This document shows positions 20,401-32,165 of a stretch of DNA of 37,909 bases, piece after piece. The DNA is from Lenisia limosa. Taxonomy: Eukaryota > Breviatea. The notes beneath the pieces are model-generated. The model had not been told where the DNA came from. It did not search any database and saw only the letters and a program-made list of their open reading frames with translations. Each line of letters starts with the position of its first letter. The stretch's first letter is position 1. Position numbers and translations under genes: made by a program. The stretch spans positions 1 to 37,909 of the forward strand of contig LPNZ01008602.1 in the NCBI GenBank assembly GCA_001655205.1, written 5' to 3'.

Positions 20401-23400
20401 TCAACATCTGTTGAAACGGATGTTTCCGGCATTAATTCGGATCTTGCACTTTATGTTTCGAGTGGGTGGATGTATTATTAGCCCTTTGATGGTTAGTCGT
20501 AGAATGACAGTTCAGCTGTGGTGTTAAATTATCTGATAGAGGCTTCCTTTTATTAACCCTTTAGAAAACCATGATTATGGACATATGATGGTGCCTTCTG
20601 CTTTGGTATGTTCAAAAAAGTTGCACTCAAAAAACCATCAAAATTCGCTATATTATCACATTATTGCGTACTATTTGATAAGATAACAAGCTGTAGTGTA
20701 TATACATACGATATGTGTTGTTGGAATATTGGCAATTAAAATCAAATAGAGTACGAAAGAGGATATCTCTTTGGCCAAACTCAAGAAGGTGCTAATCCGA
20801 TTTTAGGGCAAATATGGTGTGAGACGGTTGCTATCCCTTGGCACTCCGTTCAGCCCTGTTTCGCAGACATCTTTTCATGGATATAATAGCACACATTTTA
20901 TTCGTGTTGACGGAATTTCTTTGGTTGGTGAGGATTCACAACATGAGCAATATCATAGATAGCTACATTTATTGAACAGATGATCGGGCAATTAGTGCCA
21001 TCACAAATGGATAACTCTGTAATCTGCAGTTTTGTTATATTTCTTGATGAAGACGTAGTTAACATCTCCAGATAGCAGAGCCTGCTGAAGGGGAGTATTT
21101 TGTGTTTGGAAGGTCGATTGTACTGAACACTACGAAAGGAATTGAAGTATTAGTTTGGGGGAAGGATTTCAAAGTTTTGATTTTCTTAATTATTGCAAGA
21201 GTTATTTGCTCTGTCAGCAATAAATAATTACCCGAGCACCTTAGTAGTGACACTTTCAGGTTGGGACGGAACCGAGCTTTGTGACGAAGAAGTTGTACCA
21301 TGTTCTTGGCGCTGAGAGCCCAATTATTAGCATGGATGGTGGGGACATGGATGGGAGTGTCAAATAACATTGAATAGTGGAATAATCGGTCAACTTGGGT
21401 GGGTGTAATAGTGCACCATTTCAATGATAAATAATTGCTGTAGTGGACAGCCCTGTTATGCGACAAGATGGATCTTTGATCACTTTGAATGTGGATTTGC
21501 CTCCAAGGTTGGGAAGGAGTGTAAACAGGATCATGTTGAGGATCAACAGCGAAAATGCTAGTGTTTCTTTTGAGCTCTTTGATATATTATATTACTATAT
21601 ACCCTTGGTGTGGCATGCCTGGATCTAGACGTTTTCAGATACTGCTCGAAGTTTTGCCGCACTGTTCTTGACCGTAAGGCGGTGTTTTGGGATGATTGTC
21701 TAAGTATTAGTAATATGGCTGCTTAATTGTTTCCAGGAGGCTATGTCATCTCGCACAATTCCACAGGGTTTAGTCGAATGGAAGATGAAGTCAAGGTGAG
21801 TTATGCAATCAGGAGTATAATCGCATTTAGAGTACCTTTTGTGTCTCCTTTCATTGTGTTTTTGCTTGGTATAGTATCACATTTCTGTTACCTCACCGCT
21901 GTTACGATTTGCATTTAGCAGCTCAAAATTCTACATTAACCTGATATTACAGTATCCGTGCCACAACAGAGTATGTGGCACGTCACAGACTCGCTATGTT
22001 GATTGGTTCAGCCATGATCCTGTTGGAGGGGGTCACTGTTGCCATATCAAATTATCAAGAATATTACAACTAATCTAGTATTATTCATCTGAATGGGTTG
22101 GGTAGGAGTTCTGCTGTCTGTAAGTAACCAAGTATGATTATTGGTCACTTCGTTTAGCCAGCAGACAGGGGGCTACCTATCGCTATTGATTTCGACGATT
22201 ATGATAACGCAGTCATTTTGGACTGTTTGTGGGTTGCGTGCAGTTGGTTGTTGAAATTAACCTATAGTGCAATGATTGTTTTGAACTTTAAACATGATTA
22301 TTTTTCTGGGCTTATAATTCTGGGTAAAAATCCTAATTGTTCAGCTTATATCGTTTAGTTTTCGGATATCTCTACTTCCGCATCAAACCATTCAACACGT
22401 CTGTAACCGACTACGGAAACGGATGGTGGCGCACTGAGCTGCAAGATGACTATATTTACAATATCGTTGTATGCTGGGGGGGGGGGATACGGCACAGTAA
22501 AGAGGGCAAGTAATTATGTTTGTTCATAGTTTGATTTCTATGTTGACAGGATTCATATCATTTAGTTTTAGTTTTGTTATTTTTTATTTCAACCGCTTCG
22601 TATTTTTTTCTTTTTTTAACCTAATTAGGGCATATCAAATGGGTTTATCATGAAGTCAAGAGAATTCAGTGAGCATCTGACTGAGCCTTTTTGTGCGGTT
22701 CTGAGAAAAAATGATTTTTTTTCCCCTGATGCTACTTCACCGTGAATACCGAATTTCTGCTTTGTTGAGATACCCACATGTCGACACATTCTCACTCATT
22801 AGTCTCGGAGTATTCAGGGCCACAGCTCCTAATAAATGGCATAGTGCCTGACGCGGCAACTGAAGTTGTGATTCAATGTAGGAATTGCGTTGCTATGGCT
22901 GAAAATTTCACAATGTTTCTTTTTGAACACAATGGTCTATCTAGCTACCCAAGGAACCACAGTAGTTCTGACTCTTCAGATGAGGCAAAATGTGAGAACT
23001 TGTACCTAATTTTGGCTGATATTGAGGACCGGCGACCTGTTCTCAAGTATCCCTTCACTATTACCGCTGATGTAAGTCAGGGATGTCGGGGACAATCAAT
23101 AACACTACTCTTCATTCTATGCAAATCATGCAACATTAATATAGCTTCATTACATGCAAATCATGCAACATTAATATGGCTTGATTGTCATTTCATAAGC
23201 ATTGAGAAGTGGACCGCCTTATCAGATAGATTATCTAGTTTTCCAATGACAAGTAATATCAGCATTTAAGTTAATCCTTCTTTTTCCAGCCAACGCATTA
23301 CACCGCTATTTTGCCCAATGGAATTGATATGGACTACGCAGTCAGTTTGTGGCATGACGGATCTTATTTGAGAACTACTGAGGTACTACAGGTGCGGGGG

Positions 23401-26400
23401 GTGAACAAATATATGGAAAATTCTGCCTGCAAGCCTTTGGTGTCATTTTGTGATTGATCAAAGAAGCAATTATTAACTCCATGCAAACATCAGTATTATT
23501 ACTACCTTTACATAATTGTCAGCGTAACTTTCTTTGATCTTTTCAGAAGTACAGCGTGCCTGTTCTCCGCAATAGCTACTTTCGATACGCAATGCCGTCC
23601 TTGACTTTCAGCATTACCGAGTCTGGCAACTACTCCTTACAGTAAGTGGAGTTATTGCCGTATTGAGCTGGTCCTTTTTGATACATTACTCACCACTTCA
23701 GTATTATTGGTGCAGAAGGTGGTTACAGCTACTATAAGGATTGCGACTCGAGAGCCGACTGTACGTTCTCAATACCCAACTATGAATATTCAAACTGTAG
23801 GCAAAGGATCATATTTAAGTGTTCAAAGGCTTCTGTTTGAGTGTTCAAAGGCTTCTGTTTGAGTGTTCAAAGTATCGTAGTTGAGTGTTCAAAGGATCGT
23901 AGTTCAGTGTTCATGTTACCTTTCAATTACCTGCTATTTAGGCGTTCTCTTGATGGCCATTTTCCCTGTTGGTGGCAGGCCAGGCCCTTTCACAAATGTC
24001 AATGGTATGCACTTGGTGTCTCATAAATACTCATGGTATGTGATTTTCATCCTATAAATAATAGTGATGTGATTGGTCCGCTTTTGCTGAGCTGATAGCT
24101 TTCAAGACTGTTTCAAAAGAATAATCTGTCTAGGTTATGACAACATGAACCTCAAAAGCGTAGCACCTTCGGTCGTAAAAGCCGCGGCTATTCCAAACAC
24201 ATTTACTATAATGGTAAGCCGCGCCCTTTTTCTCTTGATCACTGAAAAACAATCCAAACTATATGATATATGATATATGATATATGATATATATATATAT
24301 ATATATAGTATACATGTATATCTTAGAAATGCCATCACCAATACCGNNNNNNNNNNNNNNNNNNNNNNNNNNNNNNNNNNTATTCATGCTCCTCATTTCC
24401 CAGGGCAAATACTGCGAAGGTCTCCCCTACATTTGCCAATCAGGAGATGAAACAGTTGCTGGCGTTCTAGATAACAACGAATTGATATGTGCTTTTGAGA
24501 ACCCCCCTTCACCGACCCCTGGTACCAATGGGATTAGAATTGAGGTAGGGCTTGGAAGGGGGTCCGGATTTATTACATTTGAATTTGATTTCAGTTTATG
24601 GTATTGATATCATACGATTGAGAAGGCATATACGATAGATTCCACAAGTGAAAACTTATTGTCCAGGTTAAACTGGAAGGCTTATCACTGTCAATTGTTG
24701 TGGAGGTGGACTGGGATATGCAAATTGATGTTACGCACGATGCGATGGAGTATGTTATATCTGACGTGCCGCTCAGCCCAGTAACATTTAAGGTTTGTTA
24801 ACTTAGGATATACGCTTATTCCCACCTATTATGCGATACTTTTTGTTTAACAGGTGTTTTGATGATCTTTTAATACAACATCATAATTATATATGATAAG
24901 TGTTCAATGGCAGAGGCAATATAAATGACATACTCAATGCTGTTCTACCATTCAACAAGTTGCATTTATATCCCAGGCATTTGAAGTGACTGACATTGGA
25001 GAGGTAGCAATTGAGGGCGTGCTTGTCACTGTCTCATCAACACCTAATCATGGTAGGTGCTTGGAGTTATGTTTCTTGTTATACAGAGCCCATGTATGTA
25101 CATTTTCAAAAATTATTCCATTTGATGTTATTTGAGTGACAATGGACAATAGTTTTTAAAAATATGTACAAACAAAAAATGTATAATATTATATTCTTTT
25201 TAATGCTCAGTTGACTTCAAGGTTCAAGCTTGATAATATTCAAAATTAATATGAAATAGTCCCATTGAATTGACATGCAAAATGCAAAGAGATTCTTTGT
25301 ATTGAAATAGTTAATTTGTGGTATTGACACAAGATGTGATACCAGTAAATTGGATTCTGCAGGTGTGACTCCGTAGGAATAAAAGGCAACATAGGTGTGA
25401 CCAATTCCGAAGGTCTTGCGTACTTTAATTCCTTGTCGCTCACAGCTCATCAAAACTCAACTTATTCGGTATGTTTCTATTTTATTTTATGAAAGGAAGA
25501 AGGTGATATGATGGATTCTTTGAATGTTGTGTTTTTAAGGTTCACTACTCTCTTTAAATAACTATTGTATACTCACTTTGTAGTTATTCTTTGAAGGAAG
25601 TTTCTCCACGTACACGTTGGTAAGCTACATATATCGATACATACACATTGGTAAGTACACATGTACATTACATAATCCTAGTTTTTTTGATAACGAAACT
25701 ATATGTTTTTTCATTTCTCAAAGCAGCATATCAGCAGATCAGCATTCTCACCTCTCAGGGACCCCTCACGACAGCGCCTTGCTCAGTCGAGCTCCAGAAT
25801 TCAGTACCAGTCGGTTCGGAGTGCCTGTGCGACAAGGGCTATCTTTCAGAGTCGCTGGCCTGCACTCCGTGCCCGGTAAACACGTACTCGTCCGCCATAT
25901 CCGCCACATCTTGCACGCCTTGTGAGGGCCTATTCCGACTGACAGCGTCCTCGGCCTCCACCAGTAGCGACGACTGCATCTGCCGGCCTGGCATGGTCGA
26001 GGTTGATGGCTCTGAGGACTGCAAGTGCCCCAAAGGCAGCGAGTTTATTGTCGCGTCCGAAGAATGCGTTCTGTGTCCAAATGACCACTACTCGTGGGGG
26101 GGTGTGGTTTGAAATTTGCTGAAATAAACTAGCATTAGACCTAGTAGATAAAACAGAAATGTTAATAAAAGACAGTATAATTCCCCCGTGTTCTTATTGA
26201 CTCAGTTAACCCTATCCTAAAAAACCATTCACTCCCCCAGAGAGCACGTGAACCTCGGGTCCTGCACCGCCTGCCCCCTCAACACAGAGACCTTGGCTGT
26301 GGGCTCTACGACCCTGGCCGAATGTGTCTGTCTCGAAGGCTTCTACTACGTTGTTGACTCGTGTGAGGCATGTCCCGTTGGAGCGGACTGTGTTGGCGGC

Positions 26401-29400
26401 TCAAATTGTTGGGGGGTGCTGGGATGGATATTACAAAACCTGAACCATATGCAGTGACCAGGGTAAGTCTTGACCGATTTTCCTTGGGAAGTCACACAGA
26501 AAATCGGTAAAGACTTTTCCCGGTCACTGTATATATTACATAATTGATGTAATTCCAGCCGAGAGAGTATCTTTCGCTGTAATTCATCTTCCTCTCTTAC
26601 AATACAGTGCCCTCCCCCTCTGACGGGTTCTTCCAAAGTGCGACCGCGAACACCTTTCTCCAGTGCCCTATGCATGAAGCGTGTGTTCTTGGTAGGCCAC
26701 GCTTTGGAACGCTTCACAGTCTGAGAAATAATTCCAACGTTTGGAATTTTCACCTAAAATTATGTCACAATTAACAATTTATTTGGCTTCTCTGACCCTC
26801 CAGGCGGTCAGTGTGCTGAGGGCTACGAGGGCGACTTGTGCTCATTGTGCACGGCCGGATACTACAAACGAAACAACACCTGCAAACAATGCGCAGATAC
26901 AGACAAGTGGGGGGAGGGTCAATAATGTTCTCTTTCGGAGAAGTGTGTGGGTGGGAGAGTGATAGATCCCTTCTTAGTCTCACAAAGCCCCAAGCCAACG
27001 GTAGTATTAAAGATATGGAATTTTCCTCTTTTCTTTACTCCCCCTTCAGGTTTATTTTACCACTACTTGGTTTTGCCTTCGTCCTGGTGGTGTCCGTGGT
27101 GTTTGTGATGTCCTATCGACCGAAGCACAATGCTAGATGGGCAGCCCTCAGAATCCTGGTCGCGTTCATTCAGGTGGGGGTGGGTGTTCAAAAGAACAAA
27201 TATTATTGCGATACAGTATCAATCATATCATATATGTACTATATCATGTGCATTCATAGTATTGATAAATACTGCCATGCAACAGAGGGAACGTCTCTCA
27301 TAGTTTAACAGTCAATCTCTAGCACCCAAATTTGACTGAATTCACCTCCCAGGTGACAGGCCTCTACGGACAGTTTGACATTAATTGGCCGCCGGAGGTG
27401 GACGCTGTTCTCAACGTTTTCTCCTCTTTCGCCCTCAATGTGGAGGTCAGTTCGCTCTAGAAACATTCCAAACCGTTGCTTGGGAATTACCTCAAAGAAA
27501 TTCCACAAAAAGCTTGCTATTTTCCCACAACACACCCCCTGCCTTCANNNNNNNNNNAATTGTCTTTTTTGATTTGTATTTGGCACCACCAGTACTGCCA
27601 TGCGTTACACGTGCTAATAATTGGCTTCTTCACTTTCTTTCTTCTCGCACCACTAACCCCCCACCAGGTTGCCGCACCGGAGTGCTCATTAGCCACCAAG
27701 CTCGGCTACTTCACCATCCTCACGCTGAAGCTACTCATCCCCCTCGCCATCCTCACGGTCATCACATTGTGCTTCTTGGTCGGAATGTACCTGGTCAAAT
27801 CTGGCCGGATAAGATCAGAGGCCTTGGAGGTTGGAAGTGGCTGATAGCGTTGAACTTGTACGTTTTACATTCACCTTATTCAAGCTTCTTCTTGTCATCA
27901 ATGCCTATTGAAGTTTTAACATCCATTGTAGATCCCCGCCAATAAGGCCATGAAGCACGCGTTGATCCGGTCATTCTTCCTCCTCATGGTCATGCTGTAC
28001 ATCCCCATCTCGTGGTTTGTCCTGGAGTACTTCGACTGCACTACTCTGAAGGACGGACGTCTGGCGCTGGAAGCTGGTGGGGGGGGTGGATACGTTTACA
28101 TCTTCTTTGGTCAAGTCGGTCACAGCTTTTCACATGTTTTACCCTCTTCAATTAATAGAAGAGTGTTTTCCAATGTTTTCATCCTCCCAGATCCTTCTGT
28201 GGAGTGCTACAAGAGCGAACATCGAGACTTCCTCCCATACGTACTTGTTGGCGTGCTGCTTTACGTCATCTGCATCCCGGCAGCCGTGACCTTCTTCATT
28301 ATCAGGAGGAAGGAGAAGCTCTATCGCCCGCGTGTATTTGCAAAGTATTCGTTTACGATAAATTGTCTTACATGGTGTTGAAGACTTAATTTCAGAAAAA
28401 GGCCATTAAATCATGCGATAGGAATGCAAGCTATTTCGAAATAACCTTTTCAAATCCTCCTTTTCTCTTGGCTGTTGCTCCTTTCACTCACACCCCAGAA
28501 CGGGATTCCTGCACAGCCGCTATAAGGACGAAACAGCGATGTGGGAAGCCGTTGTGCTACTGCGTCTTTTGGCCGTGGTCGTGGCCCTTTTGATCATCAA
28601 CAGCGCAAGTGCCCAGGTACTGGCGTGAATAGTGNNNNNNNNNNGACTGGTTTTCAAAATTGTTTGATATTTGTATTTCCACATCTATCTGAGCTCATTT
28701 AACAACCGTCTCATCTGATTCAACATCACACCACCCCAGATCCCCGCCAACAAGGCCATGAAACACGCGTTGATCAGGTCATTCTTCCTCCTCATGGTCA
28801 TGCTGTACATCCCAATCTCGTGGTTTGTCCTGGAGTACTTTGACTGCACTACTCTGAAGGACGGACGTCTGGCGCTGGAAGCTGGTGGGGGGGGGGTGGA
28901 TACGTTTACATCTTCTTTGGTCAAGTCGGTCACAGCTTTTTAAGTTTATTACCTCAATTGAATAGAAGAGAGTTTTCTAATATTTTCATCCTCCCAGATC
29001 CTTCTGTGGAGTGCTACAAGAGCGAACATAGAGACTTCCTCCCATACGTGCTTGTTGGTGTGCTGCTTTACGTCATCTGCATCCCGGCAGCCGTGACCTT
29101 CTTCATTATCAGGAGGAAGGAGAAGCTCTATCGCCCGCGTGTATTCGCAAAGTGGGCCGGGTCACAAAATATCCCCCCTTTTCTAGTTCTAAATAAGAAA
29201 TTATCCTCATTTGGACAATATCAGAGAGCTTCCACGCCTTTCCGCTTGGCTGTCTTTCCTTTTACTCACGCCCCAGAACGGGATTCCTGCACAGCCGATA
29301 TAAAGACGAAACAGCGATGTGGGAAGCCGTTGTGCTACTGCGTCTTTTGGCCGTGGTTGTGGCCCTTTTGATCATCAACAGCGCAAGTGCCCAGGTAGGC

Positions 29401-30925
29401 ACCGTACTCTTGGGGCACTATGATTACAAACACATGTAGATATTGATATGTCATATTTGTTGAAGTCTTGAAAAGGGACAGAGGTAACCCAAAAGTGACG
29501 ACTGCGTTTTGTAAACGCCCATCACGTTCCTCTCTTGGAGCAAATATCATAGAAACCTTCACTCCACACCACAGGTCGGTATTTGCCTTGCATTCCTGGC
29601 GGGAGCGCTCTACCTGAATGAGCGGTTCCGGCCCTACCTGTCTCCTCGACTGACGACAGTGGACTCGGTCGGCCTGCTGGTCAACGTGGCAACGCTCCTT
29701 GCAGGCATCGTGTTCAATGACGTTGGGTGGAGGGACTCTTCAAAGGCTGATACGGGCTTGTTTTTGTTTTTTTGTTCTGTCATCTGGTTTCTGTCTAGTT
29801 TTAGCGTTGGTTGCACGTGTTTGTTATTGCCTGTTTTTCTGTATCATTCGGTTCGTGATTAGTACCTTTACGCCAATATTTTTCATCGAAATTTCCTTCG
29901 TTTTTGGGGTTGTTAATTATGTGTGTGTGTATGGAAGGGATATTTTGAAGAGTGTAATGACATTGTCCCTTTCTTTTACGGTTAAGAGTGAAGTCAGTAC
30001 AGCCTATCGAGGGCTTTGGACGATTATTGTCCTCGCGCTTTTGGCAGGTATGATATGGATACGGGTTTTTTTGAAGATCGTTGTCATCCCCAAAACTTGG
30101 TTATTTCTATGACCAGTATTTCATTTTACCACTTAGGAAACTTGTTGTTTATCTTTGGTGTGGTCTATATTGAAGCTATTGCATCGAAAAAGGAAATCCC
30201 TCTCGAAGAGGACCTGCACTGTATTGAGGTATGAAGAGGGTGCTGATTCTGGCGAAAAGGACTTGTTTGTTTTGGTACTGAAATAATGATAAACACAAAA
30301 ATGATATGGCTTGAGTTGTTTTAACCTGAGGTACTGAGCAACTCTGAGTATCCATATTGACCACCGCAGTCTACTGAAGATTTCGATTACGAGGCTGAAA
30401 AGAGAGCATCACTGCTGACAACTGGTGCAGGGGGAGGGAATTCATGTTATGGGGTTTTAGGAAAATTGTCTCTTTACTCTGATAATGATTCGGTTTCTGC
30501 AATTGAATATTACTGGTTGTACAACACCGTGACTCATACATTAGACACATACAACACGTCAAGTATGATATCGACCATGAGTACGGGTGGCAACCATTCG
30601 TCTTCCAGCTGGACTGATTCCAGTTCAATGGTATGACATCGGCACACATTGATATCCCCTTTCTTTCCACCCTCGCCCTCGTGGATTAAACGTGTCACCA
30701 TGGCTTGTCTTTTGTTTATCATACCTTGGGCTTCACTTTGGTTCGAAAAAAGGCTGAATTTCTCGATAAATCCTCGAAAACTATTTTACCGGGTTTTTTT
30801 TTTGAACCGAATTGAAACCCTAGTCATAATGCTAACAGGGAGTTGCTGAGCCGGAGCCGGTCGTGGACCTTGACGAGCTGGAGGACGAGCTGGACTTAGA
30901 GCGTGATACGGTGGAAGATGTGTAG
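17444..30925 (+). CDS. Multidomain surface receptor-like protein: signal peptide, RCC1-like blades, GCC2/GCC3 repeats, multi-helix membrane domain
   Basis: The start ATG at 17444 opens a signal peptide (MFVRLLLLLLLCGWSLQQ). RCC1-like blades follow, for example in exons near 18040-18190 (RFFGVDDFVIVLCED), 18420-18520 and 18730-18830 (SSFYLLFNNGTLYGMGRNLD), 19037-19141, 19353-19490 (VIYFIGREAMFRES), about 20131-20210 (YVFSTGRLLYSEE) and about 21073-21150 (YFVFGRSIVLN). Beta-rich segments lie at about 22780-25450. A cysteine-rich region of GCC2/GCC3 (ephrin-receptor-like) repeats spans 25730-26910 (CTPCPVNTYSSAISATSC; CAEGYEGDLCSLCTAGYY). Membrane helices are in exons 27050-27173, 27353-27445, 27668-27829, the duplicated block 27932-29394, 29575-29721 and 29990-30229. 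An acidic Ser/Thr-rich tail (exons from 30370 and 30839) ends at TAG 30923-30925. Cys-rich plus seven-helix-type proteins are a large protist family of mostly unknown ligands. That 17444-25600 and 25730-30925 are one gene is inferred from continuous orientation and absence of another start or stop. Confidence 0.75.
23119..23182. repeat. Two tandem copies of a 29-nt sequence, period 35
   Basis: ATGCAAATCATGCAACATTA begins at 23119 and again at 23154, with one mismatch over 29 nt. It lies in an intron of the receptor gene. Confidence 0.9.
23799..23914. repeat. 22-bp minisatellite, about five copies
   Basis: GTTCAAAG recurs exactly every 22 nt at 23821, 23843, 23865 and 23887, with degenerate units before (23799) and after (23909). 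Units alternate between a CTTCTGTTTGAGT and an ATCGTAGTTGAGT variant. It lies between coding segments of the receptor gene. Confidence 0.9.
24261..24306. repeat. ATATG/AT microsatellite
   Basis: Repeated TATGATA units grade into a pure AT run in an intron of the receptor gene, shortly before an assembly gap. Confidence 0.9.
24347..24380. other. Assembly gap (34 N) in a receptor-gene intron
   Basis: Lies shortly after an AT microsatellite and upstream of the exon beginning near 24403. Confidence 0.99.
27548..27557. other. Ten-N gap in a receptor-gene intron
   Basis: A run of exactly ten N, probably a placeholder for unknown length, in the intron 27446-27667. Confidence 0.99.
27932..28616 (+). 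repeat. Duplicated three-exon block, copy 1
   Basis: Exons 27932-28076 (145 nt), 28191-28344 (154 nt) and 28499-28616 (118 nt) encode 139 residues with three hydrophobic segments (FFLLMVMLYIPISWFVLEYF, LVGVLLYVICIPAAVTFFII, LRLLAVVVALLII). Every exon has the same length as its counterpart in copy 2, and all 12 base differences are synonymous. The first intron is strongly conserved between copies (114 versus 113 nt). The second has diverged (154 versus 125 nt). Confidence 0.95.
28635..28644. other. Ten-N gap between the two duplicated blocks
   Basis: A ten-N run in the intron separating copy 1 and copy 2. It leaves open whether the tandem arrangement is real or a scaffolding join of two haplotypes. 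Confidence 0.99.
28740..29394 (+). repeat. Duplicated three-exon block, copy 2
   Basis: Exons 28740-28884, 28998-29151 and 29277-29394 match copy 1 in length, splice phase and encoded residues. The block is 417 nt of coding sequence, a multiple of three, so one or both copies could be included without changing frame. Copy 2 splices in phase into the exon at 29575. Confidence 0.95.
30726..30822. mobile_element. MITE-like element, family A copy 4
   Basis: TTGGGCTTCACTTTGGTTC at the left and GAACCGAATTGAAACCCTA at the right are imperfect inverted repeats around the family A core (GAATTTCTCGATAAATCC). A possible 5-bp duplication TCATA flanks it. It lies in the penultimate region of the receptor gene, in the intron before the final exon at 30839. 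Confidence 0.8.
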
Positions 30926-32165
30926 AATTGATGTTTCGGGGCTATGTTTTTAATGTTTCTCTCAAGGTGAATATGTAGTATATGTTTGTAATATAGTGTA
31001 TGTCTCTGTGACAACAGGGTTCGGATCTGTGGATCTGATTGTCAAATAATTTCGAATTTAATTTGTAGCTTCAAGTTTCACATCGCGGCACCGCGGCGTT
31101 GGTATGTAAAGTCTATTATTGTGTATACTTTGAGGATCATCAGAGAAAGCCAAAATTCGTCAAGATAATGAGGATGGAGGATTGTGAAAAGATGAAACCC
31201 TATCATCTCCACAATCGTTATTGAACAGGGGGAACAAGGAAGATCAGTTTATTTGCATTAGTTACATGAATTACCTGAGTTCTGTTTTAATGCATCACAT
31301 ACTACCGATCCAAGCAAAACACACTTTTCTAATTTACAGATACAAATTCAAATTCGTAAAATGAAGTGTGCATGTTGATGTTGAGCAACGGATGATAGTC
31401 TTTCCGTATAAGGCAACTGCTTGAGATAATTATCCATGAAGGTTCAGCCATCAACAAGCCATCAAAGCGACAAGTCCAATATATATGTATTGGGAAATGT
31501 GAAATAAGATGACATAGTTAGAGCATTTTAAATATTTGATAAGCAAAATTTCCAACCCCTTTCCGTTTCCCCAAGACCCTCTCCATGCGCTTTTAATAAA
31601 AGTAATGGTGGCGAGGGGTTTCTGGGATATAAAAATTTCACTGGGATTTAAAATTTCACTGGGATTTTCACTATCTCATGATTCACTGTCTAGAGCCCTC
31701 TCATTGCAACGCCAAGCAGCCTGCTTCCTTCAGCGTATTGTGGAATCCCTTGGATAACTCCACTGCTAGTAAGCCTAACCTAATAGTTTGATTCCTCATT
31801 CTCAGTCAATATCTTTCCCGGTCTTCCAAGGCTAAAGCAAATTTTTAATATATTATACATATTACTTTGCAATTTATGTAGATATGCATATAATTATATC
31901 ATATGATATGTATTGTATCTGTAAGAAGGAGGACTTTTGTTTAAATTTTGTATTTCCCGTAAATTGCTCATCCATTATATTCTCCTTGAATATTACATGT
32001 TGTATTACCCCACCAATAATTCATTCTTGTCTGCACAAACCATTCCAAAACTCCAAAACAACTTATTTCAAACAGCCCCCCTGAACTAAGAATCCGTTTT
32101 TAAGACACCAAACACGCTCTTTTAACTTTATCTCTTCATATCATTTGTTGACTAAAACTTTCCAG
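30926..32165. other. Intergenic or unassigned sequence after the receptor gene
   Basis: Low-complexity AT-rich sequence. A short triplicated motif (CTGGGAT at 31622, 31641 and 31659) is present. Possible upstream exons of the next gene near 31690-31766 could not be placed in a consistent frame. Confidence 0.4.

Noticed and set aside
23799-23914. Regularly spaced repeats considered as a CRISPR array
   Set aside because: Units are contiguous with no unique spacers, and the window is eukaryotic nuclear DNA.
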